A stretch of 42,801 nt of DNA from an uncultured Clostridia bacterium (lineage in GTDB: Bacteria; Bacillota; Clostridia; Christensenellales; CAG-917): positions 1-42,801 of the forward strand of contig CALVTH010000010.1 in assembly GCA_944360115.1 (NCBI GenBank), in the 5' to 3' direction. Below the pieces are notes generated by a model. That model worked only from the letters and a program-made list of their open reading frames with translations. It did not search any database and was not told the origin of the DNA. Both the position numbers and the translations under genes were made by a program. Below, piece by piece: positions 26,300 through 34,167 of this stretch (its first letter is position 1; every line of letters starts with the position of its first letter).

Positions 26300-27169
26300 A
26301 TGAAAATATTCGATTACGACACCGATATGGCGGCTGACAGCCTGGAAAAGAATTCTCTCGGCGAAATCGCCGACGCCAAAGAACTGTCGCACGGAATAGT
26401 GCGCCGCACCGCCAACCTGCGCTCCAAGGAACTTGCCGACAGGATAGGCAGAAGCCGCGGCATATATGTCACATTCGACTGCCCGCCGTCGGTGTTCGAC
26501 AAGGAAAAATCCGTCGCCGCGCTCACGGAATACATCGCCGCGACTCTCGTGGGAATGGCGGGAGTGCAGGGCAGGAGCGCGCGCGTGCTCGCCGTGGGAC
26601 TGGGCAACGACGAAATCGCCGCCGACCGTCTGGGAGACCGCACGGTCAAAATGCTCAGGGTGTCGCCCGCAAGCCAAGCCGAGCGCAAACGCAGGAAGGT
26701 GCGTTTGTCCGCCGTGTCCGTCGGTGTGGAAGGGGTGACGGGAATACGCACCGCCGAAGTGATAGAGGGGGTGTGCTCCCGCATAGAGCCGTCCTGTGTT
26801 CTCGCCGTCGACTCGCTTGCGACGGCTTCGCCCGACCGTCTGGGAACTTCCTTTCAGCTGACGACGGCGGGTATAACTCCGTCGGGCGGGATAAGCGCGG
26901 GCAGGACTCCCGTCAGCCGCGAAACGCTGGGCGTGCCCGTGATAGGAATCGGAGTGCCGCTGGTGCTGTCGATGCGCACCGCGCTTTCGGAATTTGCGGG
27001 GGAATACACGGCGGCGATAGGTTGCAAGGGCAACGAATTTCAGTTGCGTCGCATAATGGACGAAAAGAAACTGGGCGCGCTCGTAGTCGCGCCCAAGGAT
27101 GTCAAGAGCAGGGTGGAACTTGCGGCGACCGTCATCGCGGGGGCAATAAATCTGGCTTTCGGAGAGTGA
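26300..27169 (+). CDS. gpr: Spore germination protease GPR
   Basis: 289 aa. GPR degrades small acid-soluble spore proteins when spores germinate. Visible family features are the N-terminal TDMA (8-11) matching the TDLA next to the processing site, VGLGNDEIAADRLG (99-112), which corresponds to GLGN..TPDALG and carries Asp109, AVDSLAT with Asp171, the TTAGITPSGGISAGR segment, and SRETLGVPVIGIGVPLVL. The two Asp match the acid-protease pair of this family. It is shorter than the Bacillus enzymes (about 370 aa) and lacks a tail. The start is fixed by the family N terminus. Its presence says that the lineage sporulates or recently did. Confidence 0.92.
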   Translation: MKIFDYDTDMAADSLEKNSLGEIADAKELSHGIVRRTANLRSKELADRIGRSRGIYVTFDCPPSVFDKEKSVAALTEYIAATLVGMAGVQGRSARVLAVGLGNDEIAADRLGDRTVKMLRVSPASQAERKRRKVRLSAVSVGVEGVTGIRTAEVIEGVCSRIEPSCVLAVDSLATASPDRLGTSFQLTTAGITPSGGISAGRTPVSRETLGVPVIGIGVPLVLSMRTALSEFAGEYTAAIGCKGNEFQLRRIMDEKKLGALVVAPKDVKSRVELAATVIAGAINLAFGE

Positions 27170-27236
27170 CCGCATAAGGGGCGAGGGGTGCGGCGTCGCA
27201 CGGGAAATAAAACTGTATCAAAAGCAAAATACTGCG

Positions 27237-28148
27237 TTAGATTGCGGAAAACGCCGTTTTTTCGGCGTAAGTTTTCAGCAGATGCAGCAGCAGCCACCTG
27301 TATTTTTTATCCTCTCTTTCTCCCGTGAAACGGAACTTCACGCGGTACACCTCCGCCGCATATTCCTCGTCGTCGCGGCAACCCTGCGGGGCGTATTTTT
27401 CCGCCGTGCGGCCAGGGTCGGCATACGGGAGGGCGAAGCCCGAGGGCGCGGACCGCTGCGGCTCCGCAAAGGCTTTCTCGGACGGGTGTGCGTCGGAAAC
27501 GCGGCTTTCTGTCAAGTGTGCGGCGGACGGGGCGGAAGCAGACAGACTGGCCTCCACCTCTTTCACCACGGCGGCGTTGCCGTCGCTCAGAGGAGCGGAA
27601 GGATACATCGCCGCAATCTGGTCGGACATGTATATGTAATGAGAGCAGCCGAGCACCACGCGTTTCACGCCCTCGCGGGGCAGTTTCTCTGATAGATAGC
27701 CGCACAGCCCCGACATATCGGGTCTCAGGCGGCTTTTGGCTTTGAGCGAGGCGGTGATTTCCACAAGCACGGCAAGTTCGCGCGTGTCGGCGGTGAGGAA
27801 GCCCTTTTCCTTCGCGCCGAGTCCCGCAAGCGTGAGAGGAGTGGCAAGCACCAGCGTTTCGGACGGCGAAAAGCCGTCGAGTCGCGGGTGCAGTTTGAAC
27901 ACTCCCGCGGGGTCGGCGGTCACCGAAGCCGTGTTGCAACCCAGCACTATGCGGGTACATTCGCCGCTCATCGTCGCAACGGCGGCGTTTACGACGCGCT
28001 TCACCTCGTCGGGGGATTTGGTACCGAAAGGCATACGGGCGTTGTCGGCGTAGTAGAGGAAGTCGCATTGCGGGAATTTCCGCATAAGGACGGAGAGGGT
28101 GGTCAGCCCTCCTATGCCGCTGTCGTACACGCCGATTGTGGTTGCCAT
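27237..28148 (-). CDS. murI: Glutamate racemase MurI
   Basis: 303 aa, making D-glutamate for peptidoglycan. The family motifs are YDSGIGGLTTL (Asp9-Ser10), YYADNARMPFGTKS, the first catalytic Cys71 in VLGCNTAS, and the second Cys168 with His170 in VLGCSHYIYMSDQI. After about residue 200, where most MurI proteins nearly end, there is an Ala/Ser/Pro-rich stretch of some 55 residues, then a basic C-terminal helix. This explains the extra 30-40 aa compared with usual enzymes. No clear SD precedes ATG 28148. Confidence 0.92.
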   Translation of the reverse strand: MATTIGVYDSGIGGLTTLSVLMRKFPQCDFLYYADNARMPFGTKSPDEVKRVVNAAVATMSGECTRIVLGCNTASVTADPAGVFKLHPRLDGFSPSETLVLATPLTLAGLGAKEKGFLTADTRELAVLVEITASLKAKSRLRPDMSGLCGYLSEKLPREGVKRVVLGCSHYIYMSDQIAAMYPSAPLSDGNAAVVKEVEASLSASAPSAAHLTESRVSDAHPSEKAFAEPQRSAPSGFALPYADPGRTAEKYAPQGCRDDEEYAAEVYRVKFRFTGEREDKKYRWLLLHLLKTYAEKTAFSAI

Positions 28149-28235
28149 ACAAACAGATTTATGCCGCTCGGCGCCCGCTTATCACACCCCAAACGGAAAA
28201 AATGCGTCACGCGCGGAATATTGCGCTTTTTTTGC

Positions 28236-28264
28236 TTGATTAGTCTTTCAATTTATAGTATCAT
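28236..28264 (+). promoter_or_regulatory. Promoter of the EF-G-like gene
   Basis: TTGATT (28236-28241), a 17-nt spacer and TATCAT (28259-28264). The predicted start near 28271 leaves a leader of about 100 nt. Confidence 0.75.
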
Positions 28265-28372
28265 TTATTGGAATTTCGCTCCGTGCGCATTTCCCGACGG
28301 GAGAGGGCGGGGCGGCGGCGTTTGCCGTCGCGGCGGGGCGCGGACAACCGTAAATCAATCACGAGGTATATT

Positions 28373-30436
28373 ATGAAGACTTTTGCAACCGATTTCATAC
28401 GCAACATCGCGCTCATCGGGCACTCCGGCGAAGGCAAAACCTCTCTCGCCGAAGCAATGCTTTTCGAAGCAAAATCCATCGACCGTCTCGGCAAGGTCGA
28501 CGACGGCTCTTCCACGATGGACTTCGACGACGAGGAGATCAAGCGTAAAATATCCATCAGCATGGCTCTTGCCAGCGCCGTGCACAAGGGCGTGAAAATC
28601 AACATTCTCGATGTCCCCGGTTTCTTCGACTTCGAAGGCGAAATGGTGGCGGCTCTCTCCGCCGCCGACAGCGCGATAGTCGTGACCAGCGCGTCCGGCT
28701 CCCTCACCGTCGGCACCGAGAAAGCCCTCGAAATGTGCCTCGAAAAGGGCGTTCCCGCTTTCATATTCGTCAACGCCGTCAACAAGGAAAACTCCGACTT
28801 CATGTCCACCGTCGACGCCATTACCGCGCGTTACGGCAAGGTCGTCCCCGTCGAACTTCCCATTATGGAAGGCGGCAAGATGACCGGTTATGTGGATGTG
28901 TTCACGGGCGCGGCGTACACCCTTGACGGAAAGAGCGTCGATGTCCCCGCCGCACTCAAGGCGAAAGCCGACGATTACCGCGGCAAACTCATGGAAATGG
29001 TCGCCGAGACCGACGAGGAACTGATGATGAAGTTCTTCGAGGGCGAGGAGTTCACCGCCGAGGAAATCAACCGCGGCGTGCACGCGGCAATCGCGGGCGA
29101 CACTTTCATCCCCCTCATGGCGGGCAACGCCACCACCTGCACCCGCGTCGGCGGTCTCATGGACAAAATCGTCGATCTGCTTCCTTCTCCCGCGAAGGCG
29201 AAGAAAGCCAAGGCCACCAAGGACGGACAGGCCGTCGAAGTCGCTTGCGACGCTTCCGCGCCTTTCTCCGCGCAGGTGTTCAAGTCCATCGTCGACCCCT
29301 ATGTGGGCAAACTGCTCATTCTCAAAGTCAAGAGCGGCAAACTCCAGAGCGGCGACACCGTCTTCAACAACACCGCCGAGAAACCCGAGAAAATCGGCAC
29401 AATCTATGTGCTGAAAGGCAAGAAACAGGAGCCCGTCGATTTCCTCGAAGCCGGCGACATCGGCGCGCTTGCGAAGCTTGTCTACACCAACACCAACGAC
29501 ACGCTGTCCGCTCCCGAGAACAAACTCGTGTTCGACAAGATCGAATTCCCCGCGCCCGTCATCTCCTACGCGGTCAAAGCCGCCAAGGACGAGGAAAAAG
29601 TCATTCAGGGTCTTATCAAAATGCAGGACGAGGACGCCACTTTCAAGGTGGAGAAGAATGTCGAAACGGGCGATGTGCTCATCAGCGGTCTCGGCGAAGC
29701 GCAGCTTGACATAATGTGCAAGCGCGTCAAGAACAAACTCGGTCTCGACATCTCGTGGCAGGAACCCCGCGTGGCGTACCGCGAGACCATAAGAAAGACC
29801 GCCGAAGCCGAAGGCAAACACAAGAAGCAGTCGGGCGGTGCGGGTCAGTACGGCGATGTGTTCATCAAGTTCGAGCCGGGCGCCGAGGACGGCGAATTCG
29901 AGTTCGTCGACGCCATAGTCGGCGGCGCGGTGCCCCGTCAGTTCATTCCCGCGGTCGAAAAGGGTCTGCGTGAAGCCATCAAGAAGGGCGTGCTCGCGGG
30001 CTATCCCATGGTCAACATCAAAGCCACGCTCTACGACGGAAAATATCACCCCGTCGACAGCAAGGAAATCGCGTTCATCACCGCCGCCAAGTTGTCCTAT
30101 CAGGAAGGCTGCGCCAAGGCGGCTCCCTGCTTCCTCGAACCCATTATGGAAGCCAAAATCACCGTTCCCGACGAATACCTCGGCGACATTCTCGGCGACA
30201 TGAACAAACGCCGCGGCAGAATCCTCGGCACCGATGTCGTCGCGGGCGGCAAACAGGTCATCACGGCGGAAGTTCCTCAGGCGGAAATGTTCCGTTACGC
30301 CACCGACCTCCGCAGCATGACCCAGGGCAGGGGCAAGTTCTCCATGACCCTCATCCGTTACGACGAGGTTCCCGCCAGCGCCAACGCCAAGATTATCGAG
30401 GACGCCAAGAAGCGCGAGGAAGAGTCCAAGAAGTAA
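28373..30436 (+). CDS. EF-G-like translational GTPase with altered G motifs
   Basis: 687 aa with the complete EF-G domain order: a GTPase domain to about 265, then domains II-V (SGGAGQYGDVFIKFEPG marks domain IV, and the C-terminal GDMNKRRGRILGTD marks domain V). It belongs to the EF-G-like paralogue group, not main FusA. G1 is GHSGEGKT (16-23). G3 is DVPGFFDF (80-87), where EF-G has DTPGHVDF, so the catalytic His is Phe. G4 is NAVN (134-137) in FVNAVNKEN, where EF-G-type proteins have NKMDREN, so the Lys and Asp that select guanine are changed. The role of these paralogues is unknown. ATG 28373 follows ACGAGGT, and the ORF upstream of it covers the promoter. Confidence 0.9.
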   Translation: MKTFATDFIRNIALIGHSGEGKTSLAEAMLFEAKSIDRLGKVDDGSSTMDFDDEEIKRKISISMALASAVHKGVKINILDVPGFFDFEGEMVAALSAADSAIVVTSASGSLTVGTEKALEMCLEKGVPAFIFVNAVNKENSDFMSTVDAITARYGKVVPVELPIMEGGKMTGYVDVFTGAAYTLDGKSVDVPAALKAKADDYRGKLMEMVAETDEELMMKFFEGEEFTAEEINRGVHAAIAGDTFIPLMAGNATTCTRVGGLMDKIVDLLPSPAKAKKAKATKDGQAVEVACDASAPFSAQVFKSIVDPYVGKLLILKVKSGKLQSGDTVFNNTAEKPEKIGTIYVLKGKKQEPVDFLEAGDIGALAKLVYTNTNDTLSAPENKLVFDKIEFPAPVISYAVKAAKDEEKVIQGLIKMQDEDATFKVEKNVETGDVLISGLGEAQLDIMCKRVKNKLGLDISWQEPRVAYRETIRKTAEAEGKHKKQSGGAGQYGDVFIKFEPGAEDGEFEFVDAIVGGAVPRQFIPAVEKGLREAIKKGVLAGYPMVNIKATLYDGKYHPVDSKEIAFITAAKLSYQEGCAKAAPCFLEPIMEAKITVPDEYLGDILGDMNKRRGRILGTDVVAGGKQVITAEVPQAEMFRYATDLRSMTQGRGKFSMTLIRYDEVPASANAKIIEDAKKREEESKK

Positions 30437-30461
30437 TCCTCGAACATTCGCAAAAGTCGTT

Positions 30462-30492
30462 AAGCCCCGCCCGAAAGAGCGGGGCTTTTTTT
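30462..30492 (+). terminator. Terminator of the EF-G-like gene
   Basis: A perfect 9-bp stem AAGCCCCGC / GCGGGGCTT with an 8-nt loop, followed by TTTTTTT. Confidence 0.92.
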
Positions 30493-30770
30493 GCCCTGCG
30501 CACATTGCAGGACGCGCGGAGGTTACGACCGAAGGGGAAGAAGGTGACGAAGCAAGCGACGGAGGCGGCGCAAACGGTACGGCGGAGACTGCGGCGAACG
30601 GCGCGACGAGGGTGCGGATTATGGCGCGACGAGGGGAATGGCAAACGGCAGCGCAAAAGGTGCGGCGACGAGAACAGATGGGGAGAGAGACGAGGGGAAG
30701 ATAAGTGGAAGTCTGCGTCGTAAGAAGCGGGCGGACGGGGCGGAAAATGTGACGGCGGAGCTACAAACGA
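30493..30770. other. Purine-rich intergenic stretch without a supported gene
   Basis: About 280 bp between two convergent terminators. The plus strand is strongly A+G rich and poor in T. Short open frames exist, for instance 30505-30723, but they are highly basic, lack an SD and resemble no protein. I call no gene here. Confidence 0.6.
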
Positions 30771-30810
30771 AAACGCGCAAACGCGGGTTGAGATGTGCGT
30801 TTGCGCGTTT
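30771..30810 (-). terminator. Terminator of the pyridoxal-kinase-like gene
   Basis: A perfect 14-bp dyad AAACGCGCAAACGC / GCGTTTGCGCGTTT with a 12-nt loop and T/A tracts on both sides. Confidence 0.88.
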
Positions 30811-30841
30811 TAATGTCGCGTTTGTGCCTTATCTGCGAAAG

Positions 30842-31666
30842 TCAGCGTTTGTCCACCAGCATGGGGACGGCGCGTTCGATGAGCAGCCCGAAGCGCAGGT
30901 CGGTCTTTTCTTTGAGGGAGACTTCTATGCAGGCTTTGCAGAAATCGACGGCGCACTGAGCCGCGCGCTCGAAGCTCATTCCCGCCATGAGTTTGCCTAT
31001 GAAAGCAGATGACAGACAGTCGCCCGCACCGTGAATGTACGCCTCGAAGTTGGTGTTGTACTGGAAGGCGATTTTGCCGCCCGCGAGGGTCGCCGTGCCT
31101 TGCACTCCGTCGCCCGTCACTCCCGACAGCAACACGCGCTTGTAGCCCTTGTGGCGGAGTATGTTGAGAATCATCCGCGCGTTGGCTTCGTTGGGTTCCA
31201 GCGACATATCGAGGTCGGCAAGCATACGCCCTTCGGTGAAGTTGGGCATGACGATGTCGGCAATCCTGCAAAGCTCGAACATTCTGTCGCGGTAGGCGTT
31301 GTCGAAAATCTTGTACAGCGAGCCGTTTTCCGCCATGGCGGGGTCGACGGCAATCACCGCGCCGCGCGCTTTCATGTCCGTGGCAATCTTTATCGCCGCG
31401 TCGACGGTCTCCATGGAGCCGAGAAAGCCCGTGTAAAGGCAGTCGAAGGATATGCCGAGTTTGTTCCAATGCTCGTAGGAGGGCAGCATATTTAAAGCAA
31501 GGTCTGTATAGGTAAAACCTTCGATGCCGTAAGTCTGCGTGGAAAGCAGGGCGGTGGGAAGTCCCACGGCGTCGTGCCCGCAGGCGCAGAGAATGGGAAG
31601 CGCGGCGGTGAGCGAACATCTGCCCACCGAAGAGTAGTCCTGTATGGTGAGAATTCGTTTGTTCAT
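30842..31666 (-). CDS. pdxY: Pyridoxal/pyridoxamine kinase-like protein (ribokinase superfamily)
   Basis: 274 aa from ATG 31666. It begins KRILTIQDYSSVGRCSLTAA, the usual start of PdxK/PdxY-like kinases, then has LPTALLSTQTYGIEGFT, YTGFLGS, VIAVDPAMAENGSLY, and the anion-hole/catalytic-base segment HGAGDCLSSAFIGKL (GxGD with the catalytic Asp). It should phosphorylate vitamin B6 aldehydes or amines, though related kinases act on hydroxymethylpyrimidine, so specificity is not certain. In-frame Met codons at 31675 and 31702 lie inside the promoter, which leaves 31666 as the start, with no SD. Confidence 0.85.
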   Translation of the reverse strand: MNKRILTIQDYSSVGRCSLTAALPILCACGHDAVGLPTALLSTQTYGIEGFTYTDLALNMLPSYEHWNKLGISFDCLYTGFLGSMETVDAAIKIATDMKARGAVIAVDPAMAENGSLYKIFDNAYRDRMFELCRIADIVMPNFTEGRMLADLDMSLEPNEANARMILNILRHKGYKRVLLSGVTGDGVQGTATLAGGKIAFQYNTNFEAYIHGAGDCLSSAFIGKLMAGMSFERAAQCAVDFCKACIEVSLKEKTDLRFGLLIERAVPMLVDKR

Positions 31667-31673
31667 AGCAACC

Positions 31674-31702
31674 ATTTTATCACCGCGGCACGGCGTTTTC
31701 AA
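31674..31702 (-). promoter_or_regulatory. Promoter of the pyridoxal-kinase-like gene
   Basis: On the minus strand TTGAAA (31702-31697), a 17-nt spacer and TAAAAT (31679-31674). ATG 31666 comes 7 nt later, so the mRNA should begin at or one base before the start codon. Confidence 0.75.
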
Positions 31703-31802
31703 GGGGCGCGGGAAAATCGGCGCACTATTATCCTATTATCTTCGGCGCGGGCACGCACGCGGGGGCGCGTCCGCGACTCCCGCGCGGGGAAACAAATTTG
31801 AG

Positions 31803-31831
31803 TTGCAAAACGGCGTGCCTTGTGCTACACT
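31803..31831 (+). promoter_or_regulatory. Promoter of the SRP RNA gene
   Basis: TTGCAA (31803-31808), a 17-nt spacer and TACACT (31826-31831). Predicted +1 at 31837-31838 matches the start of the terminal helix of the RNA. Confidence 0.85.
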
Positions 31832-31836
31832 ACAAA

Positions 31837-32104
31837 GGCTACGCTAGACGGGGAGCCGGCGGTGCCCTGTGAACTGCAATCCGCCATAGCAGTGTCGAAC
31901 GCCGACCGAGGCCTTTCTTATGGTTGGCCGCACCGTACAAGGAGCGTTGATAGCAAGGTCCCGTGCAACATTATGCTGTGAACCGTGTCAGGGCTTGACC
32001 GCAGCAGCACTAAGCAGATGTTAATGTGTGCCACGGGGAAACTTTGAAGGAGCCACCTATACGGTTACCGCTTCGGTTTGAATTGTCGGAGTCGGTGCGT
32101 AGTA
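31837..32104 (+). ncRNA. ffs: Signal recognition particle RNA, large bacterial type
   Basis: About 268 nt. The 5' part has the Alu-domain consensus of Gram-positive SRP RNAs (GCTAGACGGGGAG, then GGCGGTGCCCTGTGAA, CAATCCGCCATAGCAG and GACCGAGGCC). The 3' third is the Ffh-binding domain IV: GCTGTGAACCGTGTCAGG, then AGCAGCACTAAGCAG and GTGTGCCACGG. CTACGC (31839-31844) pairs with GCGTAG (32097-32102) to close the molecule. The apical loop region reads GCTTGACCGC where most bacteria have TCCGGAAGGA, so the GGAA tetraloop is absent and a UGAC (URRC-like) loop is likely. Confidence 0.94.
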
Positions 32105-32139
32105 AACCCGAACGCCGCAAGTGCGGCGTTCGGGTTTTT
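32104..32139 (+). terminator. Terminator of the SRP RNA gene
   Basis: A perfect 15-bp stem AAACCCGAACGCCGC / GCGGCGTTCGGGTTT with loop AAGT and a T-run to 32139. Confidence 0.93.
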
Positions 32140-32262
32140 CTGTGCCTTTCGGCGGTTTTCGTGTCTGTTGCGATAATGCCGCGCGGGTCTGGGCGGGGCG
32201 TCGCGCTCGGGTGCGGCAAAGCGTCGGGAAGGGGAGTCCGTCGGCGGTCGGTTGCCCGAGGG

Positions 32263-33912
32263 TTATTTCCTTATCTTCTTGACCGTGGCGGAGCGGCGCA
32301 CGATGCGCGTTGCCACTTCGGCGTTTTCCGTCGGCGCGGCGGGCGCTTCGCTCAGGCACATATTCTGCATTTCGTTGCAGAAGGAGTTGATGAGCGCCTC
32401 GCTGGCGTTTTTCTTGGCGAGCATACTGAAGGACAGATTGTCCGCCTGCGGCACGACCATGGTGAATTCCTTGGTGTATTTGTCCATATCGTCGATGCCA
32501 TCGAAGCCCGTTTCGAGCACGGTCTTGTATTTGTTTTCGGGGGTGACGGTCTGGGTGATGATGGCGAATTTGTCGAATTCCTTGACCTTGGTGCCCGAAA
32601 GGACGGTGCTCCTGAGCGCGAGGACATCGTAGCCGTAGTGTTCGAGGGGCTGGGTGTCGCGGAGTATGTCGGCGCGCACCTGCTGCCACTTGGAAATCTT
32701 GTAGGACTCGGATATGAGCCACTTGATGACATTGCCCGGCAGGTTGCGCAGGTTGTTGAACATATACCAGAACGGACCTATCGGGAAGGTGCTGTCCTCG
32801 AGCGACTTGTAGATGATGTTGAGTTTGTAGGCGGCGTCGGGATAGACCTTGACGGACACCTTGAAGCCGTTGTGGTCGTCGTTTTCCTTGACGATGAGAA
32901 TGGTCTTGGTCTTGTATTTGTACACCCAGTTGAGAGTGCCGCGTTTCTTTATGCAGTAGACGCCGTCGAGGGAAGCGGTGTAGTCGATGACCTCTTCCAT
33001 TGTCATGGTCTTTTCCTTGTGGGGGAGCAGGACGAGGTTCTCGAACTCGGCGTTGCCGACCATGTTCATCTTGATGATGTCCATATCCGACGCGCCGAAC
33101 TCTTCGAGAGTGGGAACGACGGCGGAATATTTCTTGACGACGGCGTACACTTCGCCGTCACGCAGACGCACCGACCCGTAATAATTGGTGTTTACGGAGC
33201 CGGGCAACACATTCTCGTCCTCTTCGAGGGGCTGAATGTTGTCGTCGGCGGATATGTACTGCATCATGAGCGACGCATTGTCGGAGGAAATGGCTGCGAT
33301 GACGGGAGCGGCGATTTCCGTCTTCTCGTCCTTTTTCTCGTATTTCTTGGCGCCGCGGGGAGAGACGAGGAAATAGACCAGCGCGGCGATGACCGACAGC
33401 ACCATGAAGATGACGGTGAGCAGCACCATCATGACGGGGTCGTCGATTATCGCAAGGACGAAAGAGGAGTCGACGGATTTCTCGTAGACGCCGAGCAGAC
33501 GGGAGGAATCGTCGACGGTGCCGTCGGTGAAAGTGACCTCGTTGCCGCTGACGGAAGTGACCGTTTTGAGACAGACGGCGGGAGTCGCGTCTTTGTCGAG
33601 GAAGACATAGCCGACCACATCGCCCGCCTTGAAAGAGGAGGTTTCTCTTATGATCGCGCCCTCTTTCTGCACCAGCCCGGTGACGGGATTGGTGACTTCC
33701 ACGGTGTATTTGCCGTTGTTGTAGAAAAATCCGCCGTGAGCGTTTGCCGTGGCGGCGAAATAGACCGTCACTATGCTGATCGCGAAAGCCACCGCGACGA
33801 GGACGATGAGGACGATTCTCACCGTATTGGCAATTGCGGGGTCGCGCAAGCCGTAGGCTATCTCGAGGCTCTTGGATTTTTTCTTTTCGCTATTGTTCTT
33901 TTTGTCTGCCAT
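32263..33912 (-). CDS. Two-helix membrane protein of unknown function
   Basis: 549 aa from ATG 33912. The first 28 residues are charged and cytosolic. Membrane helices lie near 32-55 (VRIVLIVLVAVAFAISIVTV) and 157-182 (VMMVLLTVIFMVLSVIAALV). The extracytoplasmic loop between them reads GDVVGYVFLDKDATPAVCLKT, somewhat like the S26 signal peptidase beta fold, but no Ser-Lys dyad can be seen. The remaining 365 residues are a soluble cytosolic domain with no motif that I recognise. It is transcribed away from the pilus-like operon, sharing a 255-bp divergent region with it. A link to the pilus is only positional. Confidence 0.7.
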   Translation of the reverse strand: MADKKNNSEKKKSKSLEIAYGLRDPAIANTVRIVLIVLVAVAFAISIVTVYFAATANAHGGFFYNNGKYTVEVTNPVTGLVQKEGAIIRETSSFKAGDVVGYVFLDKDATPAVCLKTVTSVSGNEVTFTDGTVDDSSRLLGVYEKSVDSSFVLAIIDDPVMMVLLTVIFMVLSVIAALVYFLVSPRGAKKYEKKDEKTEIAAPVIAAISSDNASLMMQYISADDNIQPLEEDENVLPGSVNTNYYGSVRLRDGEVYAVVKKYSAVVPTLEEFGASDMDIIKMNMVGNAEFENLVLLPHKEKTMTMEEVIDYTASLDGVYCIKKRGTLNWVYKYKTKTILIVKENDDHNGFKVSVKVYPDAAYKLNIIYKSLEDSTFPIGPFWYMFNNLRNLPGNVIKWLISESYKISKWQQVRADILRDTQPLEHYGYDVLALRSTVLSGTKVKEFDKFAIITQTVTPENKYKTVLETGFDGIDDMDKYTKEFTMVVPQADNLSFSMLAKKNASEALINSFCNEMQNMCLSEAPAAPTENAEVATRIVRRSATVKKIRK

Positions 33913-33937
33913 AAATCCCACACTCAAACGGAAATAC

Positions 33938-33990
33938 GACCGCGCGTGACGGTCACAATTTACAATAGATTAAAATCCACTTTTTGTCAA
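33938..33990 (-). promoter_or_regulatory. Promoter and dyad upstream of the two-helix membrane protein
   Basis: On the minus strand TTGACA (33990-33985), a 17-nt AT-rich spacer and TATTGT (33967-33962). Around the predicted +1 (near 33955) lie two overlapping inverted repeats, GTGACGGTCAC (33946-33956) and GACCG/CGGTC (33938-33954), possible operator or leader hairpin. Confidence 0.75.
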
Positions 33991-34114
33991 TCGCCGCACG
34001 AAAACAGTCGGGTTGCATAAAAAGATAGCCGCACCGTTGCGTTGATAACGCCACTGTTATGCGGAGATTACGGCGGGAAAGGTTAAAAGGGCGGTTTTTG
34101 CGAAAAGGTGTTTA

Positions 34115-34143
34115 TTGCCAAAAGGTGTACGGCGTGGTACAAT
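34115..34143 (+). promoter_or_regulatory. Promoter of the pilus-like operon
   Basis: TTGCCA (34115-34120), a 17-nt spacer and TACAAT (34138-34143). Predicted +1 near 34150, with a very strong GGAGGAGGAG SD right after it. Confidence 0.8.
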
Positions 34144-34167
34144 TACCATGTGTGAGGAGGAGGAGTT

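Noticed and set aside
18063-28200. CRISPR-like or mobile-element repeats
   Set aside because: All repeated sequences seen were single terminator dyads or promoters. No spaced direct repeats, transposase or terminal inverted repeats are present.
30505-30723. A 72-codon ORF between the EF-G-like and pyridoxal-kinase-like genes
   Set aside because: There is no SD or promoter, the product is extremely basic and low in complexity, and it sits between convergent terminators.
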